Positions 16,512 to 24,301 of a stretch of DNA of 64,000 nt are shown here, one piece after another. Where the stretch lies: positions 1-64,000 of the forward strand of contig CAYSBR010000020.1 of the NCBI GenBank assembly GCA_964429385.1. Direction: 5' to 3'. Under the pieces are notes generated by a model that saw only the letters and a list, made by a program, of their open reading frames with translations, did not search any database and was not told the DNA's origin. A program made the translations under genes and the position numbers. The DNA comes from UBA2377 sp964429385. GTDB taxonomy: Bacteria; Verrucomicrobiota; Verrucomicrobiia; Opitutales; Opitutaceae. How positions within the stretch are numbered: position 1 is the first letter of the stretch; the number at the start of each line of letters is the position of its first letter.

Positions 16512-16792
16512 TGAATGCCGACAAAGTTCTCAGGCACGCCCGCCTCACTGAAAAGGCGAGCAAACAATCGGCCGATCTCGGCCAGTACACTTTTGAAGTT
16601 TATTCCGACGCCACCAAGTACACTGTGGCGGCGGCGGTCGAGCAGACCTTCAAGGTCACCGTCCGTCGTGTGAATATCCAAAACTACCGGGGCAAGAACA
16701 AGCGTTCGCGCACGGGCCGCCCTTCTGTGGGTTCCGATTACAAAAAGGCGATCGTGACCTTGAAAGCCGGTGACAAAATCGAGCTCGTCTGA
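16511..16792 (+). CDS. rplW: 50S ribosomal protein L23
   Basis: L23 sits at the tunnel exit and docks trigger factor and SRP. The 93-residue protein has the usual start DKVLRHARLTEKAS and the basic loop NYRGKNKRSRTGRP (about 57-70). The ATG shares its first base with the last base of the rplD stop codon (TAATG). Confidence 0.96.
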   Translation: MNADKVLRHARLTEKASKQSADLGQYTFEVYSDATKYTVAAAVEQTFKVTVRRVNIQNYRGKNKRSRTGRPSVGSDYKKAIVTLKAGDKIELV

Positions 16793-16824
16793 GCCCAGCA
16801 AGCCGATCCAACGGAGACAACTAC

Positions 16825-17688
16825 ATGGCTATCAAACCTTCCCGCCCTTATACGCCTTCGACCCGCTTTACGTCGCTCAATCGGGTGACGGTTTCGAAAA
16901 AGCGCCCGGAACGCAACCTGACCGAGCCCAAGCCCAAGAGCGGCGGGCGCAATGTCTATGGCCGCATTACCACGCGTCATCGTGGTGGTGGTCACAAACA
17001 GCTCTACCGCATTATCGATTTCAAGCGCGACATTCTCGATATTCCCGCCCGCGTGCAGGCGATCGAGTATGATCCCAACCGTACTGCCCATATCGCCTTG
17101 GTGGCGTATGAAAACGGTGTGAAGCGTTATATCATCGCTCCGGAAGGCCTCAAGGTGGGGGACAAGATCATTGCCTCAACCAAGGCAACCACCAACGATT
17201 TTAAGGTCGGCAATAGCTTTCCCCTGGAAATCATTCCTCCTTCGACGCGTCTGCATTGCGTGGAGCTGTTGCCGGGCCGCGGGGCCCAGTTGGCCCGCTC
17301 CGCCGGCGCCGGTCTTGAGCTTGTGGCGGTTGAAAATGGGTTTGCCCAGCTGAAGATGCCTTCCGGCGAGCTTCGTCTTGTGAATCCCAAGTGCCGCGCC
17401 ACCATCGGTGAAGTCGGCAACAGTGAGCACAGCAAGCAGTCGCTGGGCAAAGCTGGTCGCAGCCGTTGGCTGGGTATCCGCCCGACGGTGCGCGGTATGG
17501 TGATGAACCCGGTTGACCACCCCAACGGTGGTGGTCAGGGCAAGTCCAAGGGTGGTGGCGGTCGCCAGCACTTGGTATCGCCTTGGGGTCAGGTTGCGAA
17601 GGGATATGTCACCCGTCGCCGTTCCAAGCCCTCGAACAGCCTCATTCTCGTTCACCACAATGGCCGCAAGCCGCGTGGTAAAAAGTAA
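16825..17688 (+). CDS. rplB: 50S ribosomal protein L2
   Basis: Large 23S rRNA-binding protein required for subunit joining and peptidyl transfer. The 287-residue protein begins with FKPSRPYTP-type sequence (MAIKPSRPYTPSTR), has the GRITTRHRGGGHKQLYR segment and the conserved C-terminal region GVVMNPVDHP-like GMVMNPVDHPNGGGQG with the functional histidine (about residue 232). CGGAGA precedes the ATG. Confidence 0.97.
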   Translation: MAIKPSRPYTPSTRFTSLNRVTVSKKRPERNLTEPKPKSGGRNVYGRITTRHRGGGHKQLYRIIDFKRDILDIPARVQAIEYDPNRTAHIALVAYENGVKRYIIAPEGLKVGDKIIASTKATTNDFKVGNSFPLEIIPPSTRLHCVELLPGRGAQLARSAGAGLELVAVENGFAQLKMPSGELRLVNPKCRATIGEVGNSEHSKQSLGKAGRSRWLGIRPTVRGMVMNPVDHPNGGGQGKSKGGGGRQHLVSPWGQVAKGYVTRRRSKPSNSLILVHHNGRKPRGKK

Positions 17689-17706
17689 TTTCAACGACTT
17701 CGCACC

Positions 17707-17982
17707 ATGGCACGCTCCATCAAAAAAGGTTTCTTTGTCGATTACCACCTGCTCGAGAAGATCGAGAAGGCTGAGAAAGCTGGCAACAAGAAGCCCATCC
17801 AAACCTGGTCCCGGCGCTCGACCATCACGCCCGACTTCATTGGGCACACCTTCAATGTGCACAACGGCAAGGCCTTCGTCGCCGTTTATGTCACCGAGAA
17901 CATGGTCGGCCACAAGCTGGGTGAATTTGCGCCCACCCGTACCTTCAAATCCCACGGCTCGCACACCGCCAAAGCCGGTTAA
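17707..17982 (+). CDS. rpsS: 30S ribosomal protein S19
   Basis: 30S head protein that contacts S13 and the A-site finger. The 91-residue product is normal length and has the family signature around IQTWSRRSTITPDFIG (about 35-50) and GHKLGEFAPTRTF near the C-terminus. It is 18 bases after rplB and is followed by a 75-base spacer. Confidence 0.97.
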   Translation: MARSIKKGFFVDYHLLEKIEKAEKAGNKKPIQTWSRRSTITPDFIGHTFNVHNGKAFVAVYVTENMVGHKLGEFAPTRTFKSHGSHTAKAG

Positions 17983-18057
17983 ACTTTAATCACGTAAACC
18001 TCAAAAGGGCAGGGGACCTTTCCGGTTCTGCTGTCGCCTCCTCAGGAATCATATCAA

Positions 18058-18399
18058 ATGGAAGTCCAAGCTCTCACCCGCTATGCGCGTATGTCCCCTA
18101 AAAAGGTCCGCGAAGTAGCCCGTACCATCCAAGGCCGCAAGGCTGCGGAAGCAGTTGATTATCTCACGCTCGTCCCGCGCAAGTCCGCACGGTTGATCGT
18201 GAAGACGCTTAAAAGCGCGATCGCCAATGCTGAGAACAATCAGAATCTCTCGGCGGATACCCTCACCGTGAAAAGCGCGATCGTGGAAAACGGCCCCGTG
18301 CTCAAGCGCTTCAAAGCCGGTGCGCGCGGCACCGCGATGCCCCGCCGCAAGAAGATGTCCCATATCCGGATCGTCCTGTCCGACGGCAACTCCAACTAA
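18058..18399 (+). CDS. rplV: 50S ribosomal protein L22
   Basis: L22 contacts all 23S domains; its hairpin narrows the exit tunnel and is a macrolide-resistance site. The 113-residue product has SPKKVREVARTIQG near the start and the hairpin region ending RGTAMPRRKKMSHIRIVLSD. The 75-base spacer before it contains no clear promoter. Confidence 0.97.
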   Translation: MEVQALTRYARMSPKKVREVARTIQGRKAAEAVDYLTLVPRKSARLIVKTLKSAIANAENNQNLSADTLTVKSAIVENGPVLKRFKAGARGTAMPRRKKMSHIRIVLSDGNSN

Positions 18400-18408
18400 T
18401 TATTTCCC

Positions 18409-19041
18409 ATGGGCCAAAAGACCAATCCGATCGGCTTCCGCCTCGCTGTCCACCGCAACTGGCAGTCCCGCTGGTATGCCAACAAGCGGGATTTTTCCAA
18501 GCTCCTCATCGAGGACCAGGTGATCCGGCAAAAACTCATGGAGAAGCTGAAGCAGGCCTCCGTGCCGCGCATCTTCATTGAACGCGCCTCGAACCGTGTG
18601 CGCGTGAAGATCTACACCGCCCGCCCCGGTATCGTCATCGGCCGCAAGGGGCAGGAGATCGAGAAAATCAAGGACGACCTCGCCAAGCTCACCGGGAAGG
18701 AAATCCTGCTCGACATCCAGGAAGTGAAAAAGCCGGAGATCGAGGCCGCGCTCGTGGCAGAGAACGTAGCTCTTCAGCTTGAGCGCCGTATTGCGTTTCG
18801 ACGCGCCATGAAAAAGGCCGTTGAGATTGCGATGGCCTTGGGGGCCGAGGGTATCCGTATCCAGTGCTCCGGCCGCTTGGGCGGTTCCGATATCGCCCGC
18901 CGCGAGTGGCAGCGCAAGGGCCGTGTGCCGCTGCACACGCTTCGCGAAAACATCGATTATGGATTCGCCGAGGCGCAGACCGTTTACGGCAAGATCGGCA
19001 TCAAGTGCTGGATCTGCAAAAAGGAGTCCGACAACAACTGA
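18409..19041 (+). CDS. rpsC: 30S ribosomal protein S3
   Basis: S3 forms part of the mRNA entry channel and helicase. The 210-residue protein begins MGQKTNPIGFRL and contains the KH domain motif GIVIGRKGQEIEK (about 70-82), and the C-terminal domain with CSGRLGGSDIARREW. The C-terminus carries a CWIC pair, an unusual ending; whether it has a role is unknown. Confidence 0.97.
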   Translation: MGQKTNPIGFRLAVHRNWQSRWYANKRDFSKLLIEDQVIRQKLMEKLKQASVPRIFIERASNRVRVKIYTARPGIVIGRKGQEIEKIKDDLAKLTGKEILLDIQEVKKPEIEAALVAENVALQLERRIAFRRAMKKAVEIAMALGAEGIRIQCSGRLGGSDIARREWQRKGRVPLHTLRENIDYGFAEAQTVYGKIGIKCWICKKESDNN

Positions 19042-19068
19042 TCCTCCGTCTAATAGGAGAATACTCCC

Positions 19069-19491
19069 ATGGCTTTAGCTCCCTCCCGCACCAAATATCG
19101 CAAATCCCAGAAGGGCTCCCGCGCCGGCAATGCCAAGCGTGGCAACACGCTCGCTTTCGGCGAATACGGCCTGCAGTCTCTCACGCGCGGTCCCATGACC
19201 GGCCAGCAGATAGAGGCGGCCCGTGTCACGATCTCCCGCCACTTGAAACGCAAGGGCAAGCTCTGGATCCGCGTTTTCCCGCACAAGTCCATCACCGAGA
19301 AGCCTGCCGAAACCCGCATGGGACAGGGCAAGGGCAATGTCGAATACTATGTCGCCGTGATCAAGCCCGGCGCCGTGCTGTTCGAACTCTCCGGTGTTCC
19401 CGTCACCATTGCCAAAGAGGCCTTCCGCCTCGCTGATGCCAAGCTGCCGTTCCACTGCCGCTTCATTATCCGCGAAGGATCCCAAGCCTGA
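19069..19491 (+). CDS. rplP: 50S ribosomal protein L16
   Basis: L16 organises the A-site region of the large subunit. The 140-residue product starts MALAPSRTKYRKSQKGSR and contains the conserved RVFPHKSITEKPAETRMGQGKG-type loop (about 65-86). Normal length. It lies 27 bases after rpsC. Confidence 0.97.
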   Translation: MALAPSRTKYRKSQKGSRAGNAKRGNTLAFGEYGLQSLTRGPMTGQQIEAARVTISRHLKRKGKLWIRVFPHKSITEKPAETRMGQGKGNVEYYVAVIKPGAVLFELSGVPVTIAKEAFRLADAKLPFHCRFIIREGSQA

Positions 19492-19511
19492 GCCGTCAAA
19501 CCGTTCCAGTC

Positions 19512-19709
19512 ATGACTTCGAAAGAAATCCGCGAACTCTCTCCCGCCGAAATCGGCACCAAGCTCCGTGAAATCCGTGAGCAGCTCACCCAGTTGCGTCT
19601 GCGCCGTCACACCGGGCAGGTGGAGAAAACGCACGAACTGCGCGCGCTCCGGAAGGATATTGCGCGCCTCGAGACCATCCTTGTTCAAAAGAAAAGCCAA
19701 GCCGCCTGA
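19512..19709 (+). CDS. rpmC: 50S ribosomal protein L29
   Basis: Small two-helix protein near the exit tunnel, neighbour of L23. The 65-residue product has MTSKEIRELSPAEIGTKL and the conserved ELRALRKDIARLETIL helix (about 42-57). It sits between rplP and rpsQ as expected. Confidence 0.95.
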   Translation: MTSKEIRELSPAEIGTKLREIREQLTQLRLRRHTGQVEKTHELRALRKDIARLETILVQKKSQAA

Positions 19710-19722
19710 GGCGCTCTAAGCC

Positions 19723-20058
19723 ATGTCACACCACGTCCGCCACAACCGCCGCAAGACCCTCATCGGCTTTGTCACCAGCCGTTCCGGCGACAAATCGATC
19801 AAGGTCACGATTCCCTACAAGACGCCTCACCCGCTCTACCACAAGATCGTCAACCGCCAGACCGTCGTGCATGTACACGACGAAAAGAATGAGGCCAATG
19901 TCGGCGACAAGGTTGAAATCATGGAAACACGGCCACTCAGTCGTCTGAAGCGCTGGCGGATCCTCTCCGTCATCGAGCGGGCTGCCGGTTCCACCAACGA
20001 TGCCATCACGGAAAAAGACGTGGCGGCGACGGTCCCCACCAAGAGCACCAAGGCCTGA
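19723..20058 (+). CDS. rpsQ: 30S ribosomal protein S17
   Basis: Primary 16S rRNA-binding protein of the 30S body. The core (about residues 1-80) has the OB-fold motifs GFVTSRSGDKSIKVTI and METRPLSRLKRWR. At 111 residues it is about 25 longer than typical S17, owing to a C-terminal tail with little similarity to the family. Confidence 0.96.
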   Translation: MSHHVRHNRRKTLIGFVTSRSGDKSIKVTIPYKTPHPLYHKIVNRQTVVHVHDEKNEANVGDKVEIMETRPLSRLKRWRILSVIERAAGSTNDAITEKDVAATVPTKSTKA

Positions 20059-20105
20059 TTGGCCGGTCCTCAGCACTTTAAAAACCAACTTACAGGAGGT
20101 CAGTC

Positions 20106-20471
20106 ATGATTCAATTGCGCTCCATTCTCGAGGTCGCCGACAATACTGGTGCCCGCCGTGCCGCCATGATCCGACGGAAAGGTCAGAACACCAATACCGC
20201 AGGCATTGGCGATGTTGTTACCGTCCATATCAAGGACAGTTCCACCGATGCCTCGGTGAAAAAAGGTGAAGTGGTCAAGGCCGTCGTGGTCCGCACCAAG
20301 ACGCCCGTGCGCCGGGCTGATGGCAGCTATCTTCGCTTCGACAGCAATGCCGTCGTTATCATTGATGCGACGAACAACCCGAAGGGGACCCGTATCTTTG
20401 GCCCCGTGGCCCGTGAACTGCGTGCCAAGAACTTCATGAAGATCATCTCGCTTGCTCCGGAGGTTCTCTAA
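20106..20471 (+). CDS. rplN: 50S ribosomal protein L14
   Basis: Intersubunit-bridge protein and docking site for the silencing factor RsfS. The 121-residue product has LEVADNTGARRAAMI and GPVARELRAKNFMKIISLAPEVL. It has one of the strongest ribosome binding sites in the window, AGGAGGT ending seven bases before the ATG, and lies two bases from rplX. Confidence 0.97.
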   Translation: MIQLRSILEVADNTGARRAAMIRRKGQNTNTAGIGDVVTVHIKDSSTDASVKKGEVVKAVVVRTKTPVRRADGSYLRFDSNAVVIIDATNNPKGTRIFGPVARELRAKNFMKIISLAPEVL

Positions 20472-20473
20472 AA

Positions 20474-20746
20474 ATGGCTACGAAATCTCACATCAAACGC
20501 GGCGATCAGGTTGTCGTCATCTCAGGTTCGCAGAAGGGCAAATCTGGCAAGGTCCTTGAGATCATCGCCAAAACCCAGCGTGCTCGTGTCGAGGGCGTGG
20601 CGATGATCAAGCGCCACCTCAAAAAGTCCCAGGAGCATCCGCAGGGAACCATCGCCGAGCGCGAGGGTTCCGTGCATGTTTCCAACCTCATGCTTCAGTC
20701 GGTCTTTGACGCAAGTAAGCGCAAGAAGGCGCCGGTTTCCGCCTAA
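20474..20746 (+). CDS. rplX: 50S ribosomal protein L24
   Basis: Assembly-initiating protein near the exit tunnel. The KOW motif GDQVVVISGSQKGKSGKV (about 10-27) and EGVAMIKRHLK are clear. At 90 residues it is shorter than the usual 100-110; the C-terminal strand with the FRxxDGKKVR-type motif is absent. The stop is unambiguous, so this is a natural short form or an old truncation. Confidence 0.95.
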   Translation: MATKSHIKRGDQVVVISGSQKGKSGKVLEIIAKTQRARVEGVAMIKRHLKKSQEHPQGTIAEREGSVHVSNLMLQSVFDASKRKKAPVSA

Positions 20747-20848
20747 AGTTCGCTTGCCTTCCCTCCGGCTAATCTGCGTTGATTGGCCCCTTTTCCATTT
20801 AATTCCCACCATTCATGCCGCCGGGTCGGTAATCCGGTGGCTCCTTCC

Positions 20849-21424
20849 ATGAGCTACATTCCCACACTCAAGAAAATTTACAACGAGCAGGTCACGACCG
20901 AGCTCGTGAAGAACCGCGGCTATAAAAATAAGCACGAAGTGCCGAAGATCACCAAGATCGTGCTCAACACAGGCATTGATGCTGACGCGGACAAAAACCA
21001 GATTTCCGACATCCAGCGCGACTTGGGTCTGATCGCCGGCCAAAAGCCCGTTCTCACGAAGTCCAAGAAGGCCATTTCCAATTTCAAGCTCCGTAAGGGG
21101 CAGGTCGTGGGGAGTTGTGTGACCCTCCGCGGCGCCAATATGTGGGACTTCCTTTATCGCCTCATCGCTGTGGCGCTGCCCTCCATCCGCGACTTTCGTG
21201 GCATCCCGCCCAAGCTCGATGGCCAGGGTAACTACAACCTCGGTATCACGGACTTTTCGATTTTCCCTGAGATCACGCTCGAAAACATCAAGAAGACGAT
21301 GGGGCTGGATATCACAATTGTAACGACCGCCCAGTCCGACGAGGAAGGGCGGGAGCTGCTCAAGCTTCTGGGGATGCCCTTCCGTCGTCCCGAAGGTACC
21401 GCCGCCAAGACCAACGCCGCCTGA
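20849..21424 (+). CDS. rplE: 50S ribosomal protein L5
   Basis: Binds 5S rRNA and forms bridge B1b with S13. The ATG at 20849 gives 191 residues starting MSYIPTLKKIYNEQ, a standard L5 start; an in-frame upstream start at 20783 would add 22 unrelated residues. KAISNFKLRKGQVVGSCVTLRG is the conserved central segment. The 102-base spacer after rplX is pyrimidine-rich and shows only a weak hairpin. Confidence 0.96.
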   Translation: MSYIPTLKKIYNEQVTTELVKNRGYKNKHEVPKITKIVLNTGIDADADKNQISDIQRDLGLIAGQKPVLTKSKKAISNFKLRKGQVVGSCVTLRGANMWDFLYRLIAVALPSIRDFRGIPPKLDGQGNYNLGITDFSIFPEITLENIKKTMGLDITIVTTAQSDEEGRELLKLLGMPFRRPEGTAAKTNAA

Positions 21425-21440
21425 TTCAGCCACTTCAGCC

Positions 21441-21746
21441 ATGCCGAAAACATCTGCCATTGAACGCAATAAGAAGCGCGAGAATCTTGTGGAGAAACAC
21501 AAGGCCAAGCGCGCTGAATTGAAAGCCATTCTGGCCAATCCCGAGACTGCTGATGCCGAGTTTTTTGCGGCGCAGAAGAAACTGGCCAAACTGCCACGTG
21601 ATTCCTCCTACGTGCGTGTAAAGAACCGTTGCGCCTTAAGCGGACGTCCGCGCGCCTATATCCGCAAATACGGTGTTTCCCGTATTCAGTTCCGCGAACT
21701 GGCGTTGGCGGGCAAGATCCCCGGCGTCACGAAGTCCTCTTGGTAA
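21441..21746 (+). CDS. rpsN: 30S ribosomal protein S14 (zinc-free long form)
   Basis: Head protein needed for late 30S assembly. The 101-residue length and the NRCALSGRPRAYIRKYGVSR segment place it in the long, zinc-independent class: the CxxC...CxxC motif of the short form is absent and only one cysteine of that region remains. It ends GKIPGVTKSSW, as in typical S14. Confidence 0.96.
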   Translation: MPKTSAIERNKKRENLVEKHKAKRAELKAILANPETADAEFFAAQKKLAKLPRDSSYVRVKNRCALSGRPRAYIRKYGVSRIQFRELALAGKIPGVTKSSW

Positions 21747-21800
21747 TTCCTTTATGGCGGGAGTCGGATATGACCCGCCGCAATTTCAAAAACATCCACC

Positions 21801-22193
21801 ATGACCGATCCTATCAGTGATTTTCTGACCCGCCTCCGCAATGCGTCGAAGGCGCGTCTCGCCGAATGCGTTGCCCCGCATTCCAAACTCAAGGAGTCCA
21901 TTGCCTCCATCCTCAAGGCCGAGGGCTACGTCAGCGACTACGCCTCCGGTGCGGATGCAGCCGGCCACAAGACGATTGTCGTCAAGATGAAGTATGTTGA
22001 CGGCGCGCCGGCCATCACGGGCATTGAGCGCACCTCGACACCTGGCCGCCGTCTTTATTGCGGTTATTCCGAAATCCCGCGCGTGCTCAACGGTCTCGGC
22101 ATCGCCATTCTCTCCACTTCCCAGGGTCTTCTGAAGGACCAAGACTGCCGCCGCAACAAGGCGGGTGGGGAGCTTATCTGCAACGTCTGGTAA
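21801..22193 (+). CDS. rpsH: 30S ribosomal protein S8
   Basis: Key 16S central-domain binder; in E. coli it represses the spc operon. The 130-residue protein begins TDPISDFLTRLRNAS and contains the conserved STSQGLLKDQDCRRNKAGGELICNVW-type C-terminus (about 103-130). It lies 54 bases after rpsN. Confidence 0.97.
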   Translation: MTDPISDFLTRLRNASKARLAECVAPHSKLKESIASILKAEGYVSDYASGADAAGHKTIVVKMKYVDGAPAITGIERTSTPGRRLYCGYSEIPRVLNGLGIAILSTSQGLLKDQDCRRNKAGGELICNVW

Positions 22194-22207
22194 GGAGACC
22201 TCACACC

Positions 22208-22747
22208 ATGAGTCGTATCGGTAAACAACCCATTTCCATCCCTGCTAAGGTGAAGGTCGAAATCAAGGGGCACACTGTCAATGTTGAGGGCCCCAAGGGA
22301 AAGATCTCCCGCAGCTTCGCGCCTGTCGTCAACATCAGCGCGGACGAAAAGCAGGTCAAAGTTTCGCCTTCCTCTGATGGCAGCCGCTTTGCCAAGGCCA
22401 TGTATGGCACTGTCCGCTCGGTGATCGCCGGCATGGTCAAGGGCGTCAATGAGGGCTATGCCAAGGAACTCGAGATTCAAGGCGTCGGCTTCAAGGCCAA
22501 CCTCAAGGGCGCCCAGCTCGATCTCGCCTTGGGCTATTCCCATCCCGTTATGGTCGAGGTTCCTCCGGGCATCAAGATCACCGTCACAGACCAGACCAAG
22601 CTCAAGGTCGAAGGCGCGGATAAACAGCTCGTGGGAGCTGTCACCGCTGAAATCCGTAGCTACTACCCGCAGGAGCCCTACAAGGGCAAGGGTGTCCGCA
22701 TCGTCGGTGACCGTGTCCGCCGCAAGGAAGGCAAGACCGTCGCCTAA
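22208..22747 (+). CDS. rplF: 50S ribosomal protein L6
   Basis: Binds the sarcin-ricin loop region near the factor-binding site. The ATG at 22208, with TAAGGAGA upstream, gives 179 residues beginning MSRIGKQPISIP, the usual L6 start; the open frame continues upstream inside rpsH but is not preferred. The conserved YPQEPYKGKGVR motif lies near residue 157. Confidence 0.97.
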   Translation: MSRIGKQPISIPAKVKVEIKGHTVNVEGPKGKISRSFAPVVNISADEKQVKVSPSSDGSRFAKAMYGTVRSVIAGMVKGVNEGYAKELEIQGVGFKANLKGAQLDLALGYSHPVMVEVPPGIKITVTDQTKLKVEGADKQLVGAVTAEIRSYYPQEPYKGKGVRIVGDRVRRKEGKTVA

Positions 22748-22782
22748 CGCCAACGCTAATCCAAATTCGCAGGGGTCACCCC

Positions 22783-23145
22783 ATGAATACCATTCACAAA
22801 GCCAATCTTCTTCAGAAGCGCCGCTGGCGCATCCGCAAAAAAGTCACCGGCACGGCCGCCCGCCCGCGCCTGTGTGTTCACTTCTCGGCCAAGCATATCT
22901 ATGCACAGGCTGTGAACGACGAAGCCGGCACCACGCTGGTCTTCGTGTCCAGCATGACGGCCGATGCCCGCGCCAAGAAGCTCGCCGCCAACATCGCCGG
23001 GGCCAAGGAACTCGGTTCCGTCCTGGCGGCCAAGGCCAAGGAGGCCGGCATCACCACGGTTGTCTTCGATCGCAGCGGCGCCCGCTACCACGGCAAAGTC
23101 AAACAGTTTGCAGACGCGGCCCGTGAAGGTGGCCTCGTATTCTAA
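22783..23145 (+). CDS. rplR: 50S ribosomal protein L18
   Basis: 5S rRNA-binding protein. The 120-residue product has KRRWRIRKKVTGTAARPRLCV and the C-terminal signature VFDRSGARYHGKVKQFADAAREGGL (about 93-118). The gene lies 35 bases after rplF and 10 bases before rpsE. Confidence 0.97.
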   Translation: MNTIHKANLLQKRRWRIRKKVTGTAARPRLCVHFSAKHIYAQAVNDEAGTTLVFVSSMTADARAKKLAANIAGAKELGSVLAAKAKEAGITTVVFDRSGARYHGKVKQFADAAREGGLVF

Positions 23146-23155
23146 TACTACCGCC

Positions 23156-23764
23156 ATGAGCACTGATACCACTCCGTCCACTTCCGCTCCCGTTTCCGCG
23201 ACTGCAGCTCCGGCGATCGAACGCGCCCCGCGCGGCCCTCGCCGTGATTCGCACCGCGGCCCCCGTCGTGATGACCGCAATCGCGACGCATCCCAGGCCG
23301 ATGGCCCGACGATGTTTGAGAAGGTGGTCTTCATCAACCGTTGCGCCAAGGTGGTCAAGGGTGGCCGCCGTTTCAGCTTCGCCGCGCTTGCCGTTGTGGG
23401 CGATGGCAAGGGCCGGGTTGGCATCGGTTATGGCCGCGCCAATGAGGTTCCCGATGCGATCAAGAAGGGGACGGCCAATGCGCACAAGCAGCTCGTGAGC
23501 GTGAAGCTCAAAGGTGACACCATTCCTCATGAGGTTTATGGTGAATACGATGGCGGCCGGGTTTTGCTCCGTCCCGCCACCACCGGCACCGGCTTGATCG
23601 CCGGCGGTGCGGTTCGCGCTGTGCTTGAAGCTGCAGGTGTGAAAAACGTGCTGACCAAGTCCCTGGGCTCCAGCAATCACATTGCCGTGGTTCATGCCAC
23701 CTTGGCCGGTCTCCAAAAACTCCGCCTTGCGGAAGATTTTGCCGGCGCCCGCAAGGCGAGCTGA
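23156..23764 (+). CDS. rpsE: 30S ribosomal protein S5 with N-terminal extension
   Basis: S5 affects accuracy and mRNA unwinding. The conserved double-stranded RNA-binding fold starts about residue 50 (FEKVVFINRCAKVVKGGRRF) and includes GRANEVPDAIKK and GGAVRAVLEAAGVKN. The 202-residue product has an N-terminal extension of about 45 residues rich in Ala, Pro and Arg (ERAPRGPRRDSHRGPRRDDR). The ATG at 23156 follows the rplR stop by 10 bases; the frame also stays open upstream inside rplR. rpmD, which usually follows, is absent. Confidence 0.95.
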   Translation: MSTDTTPSTSAPVSATAAPAIERAPRGPRRDSHRGPRRDDRNRDASQADGPTMFEKVVFINRCAKVVKGGRRFSFAALAVVGDGKGRVGIGYGRANEVPDAIKKGTANAHKQLVSVKLKGDTIPHEVYGEYDGGRVLLRPATTGTGLIAGGAVRAVLEAAGVKNVLTKSLGSSNHIAVVHATLAGLQKLRLAEDFAGARKAS

Positions 23765-23837
23765 TTCTTTAAATAACATCAATCCGAGTCCCGGTCCGCC
23801 GAATGCGGGGTGGGGCGACCAATCAGAGGAAATATCA

Positions 23838-24284
23838 ATGAAACTTCACGAACTTAAGAATGTTGCCGGTGCGGTGCACCGTAAGAAGCGCGTCGGCATT
23901 GGCCGAGGCAGTGGCCATGGCAAGACCTCTGGCCGTGGTGGCAAGGGGCAGACGGCCCGTTCCGGCGGTAGCATCCGCCCCGGTTTCGAGGGTGGCCAGA
24001 TGCCCCTCTACCGTAAGCTGCCGCATCGTGGTTTTAACAATTACGAATTCCGCACTGAAATTGCCGTCGTCAATGTCGGCGATTTGGCGGCTCTGGATGT
24101 CGGTATCACTGAGATCGACGCCGGCGTGCTCGTTGCGCATGGCTTGCTCCGCAAAGGTGAAAAGCTGGTCAAGATCCTGGGTGGTGGTGAGATCAATCGC
24201 CCTCTCAAGGTGACCGCGGCCAAATTCACTAATTCTGCCAAGACCAAGATCGAGCAGGCTGGCGGCCAGGCTGTCGTCGCCTAA
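23838..24284 (+). CDS. rplO: 50S ribosomal protein L15
   Basis: Late-assembling 50S protein. AGAGGAAAT lies upstream of the ATG at 23838, giving 148 residues starting MKLHELKNVAGAVHRKKRVG. The glycine-rich N-terminal region GRGSGHGKTSGRGGKGQ is typical. The 73-base gap from rpsE is where rpmD (L30) would sit, but it has no coding capacity. Confidence 0.97.
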   Translation: MKLHELKNVAGAVHRKKRVGIGRGSGHGKTSGRGGKGQTARSGGSIRPGFEGGQMPLYRKLPHRGFNNYEFRTEIAVVNVGDLAALDVGITEIDAGVLVAHGLLRKGEKLVKILGGGEINRPLKVTAAKFTNSAKTKIEQAGGQAVVA

Positions 24285-24301
24285 CCGTCCCTCCCATACC
24301 A

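Noticed and set aside
17983..18057. Regulatory element in rpsS-rplV gap
   Set aside because: Only weak pairing seen and no promoter pattern.
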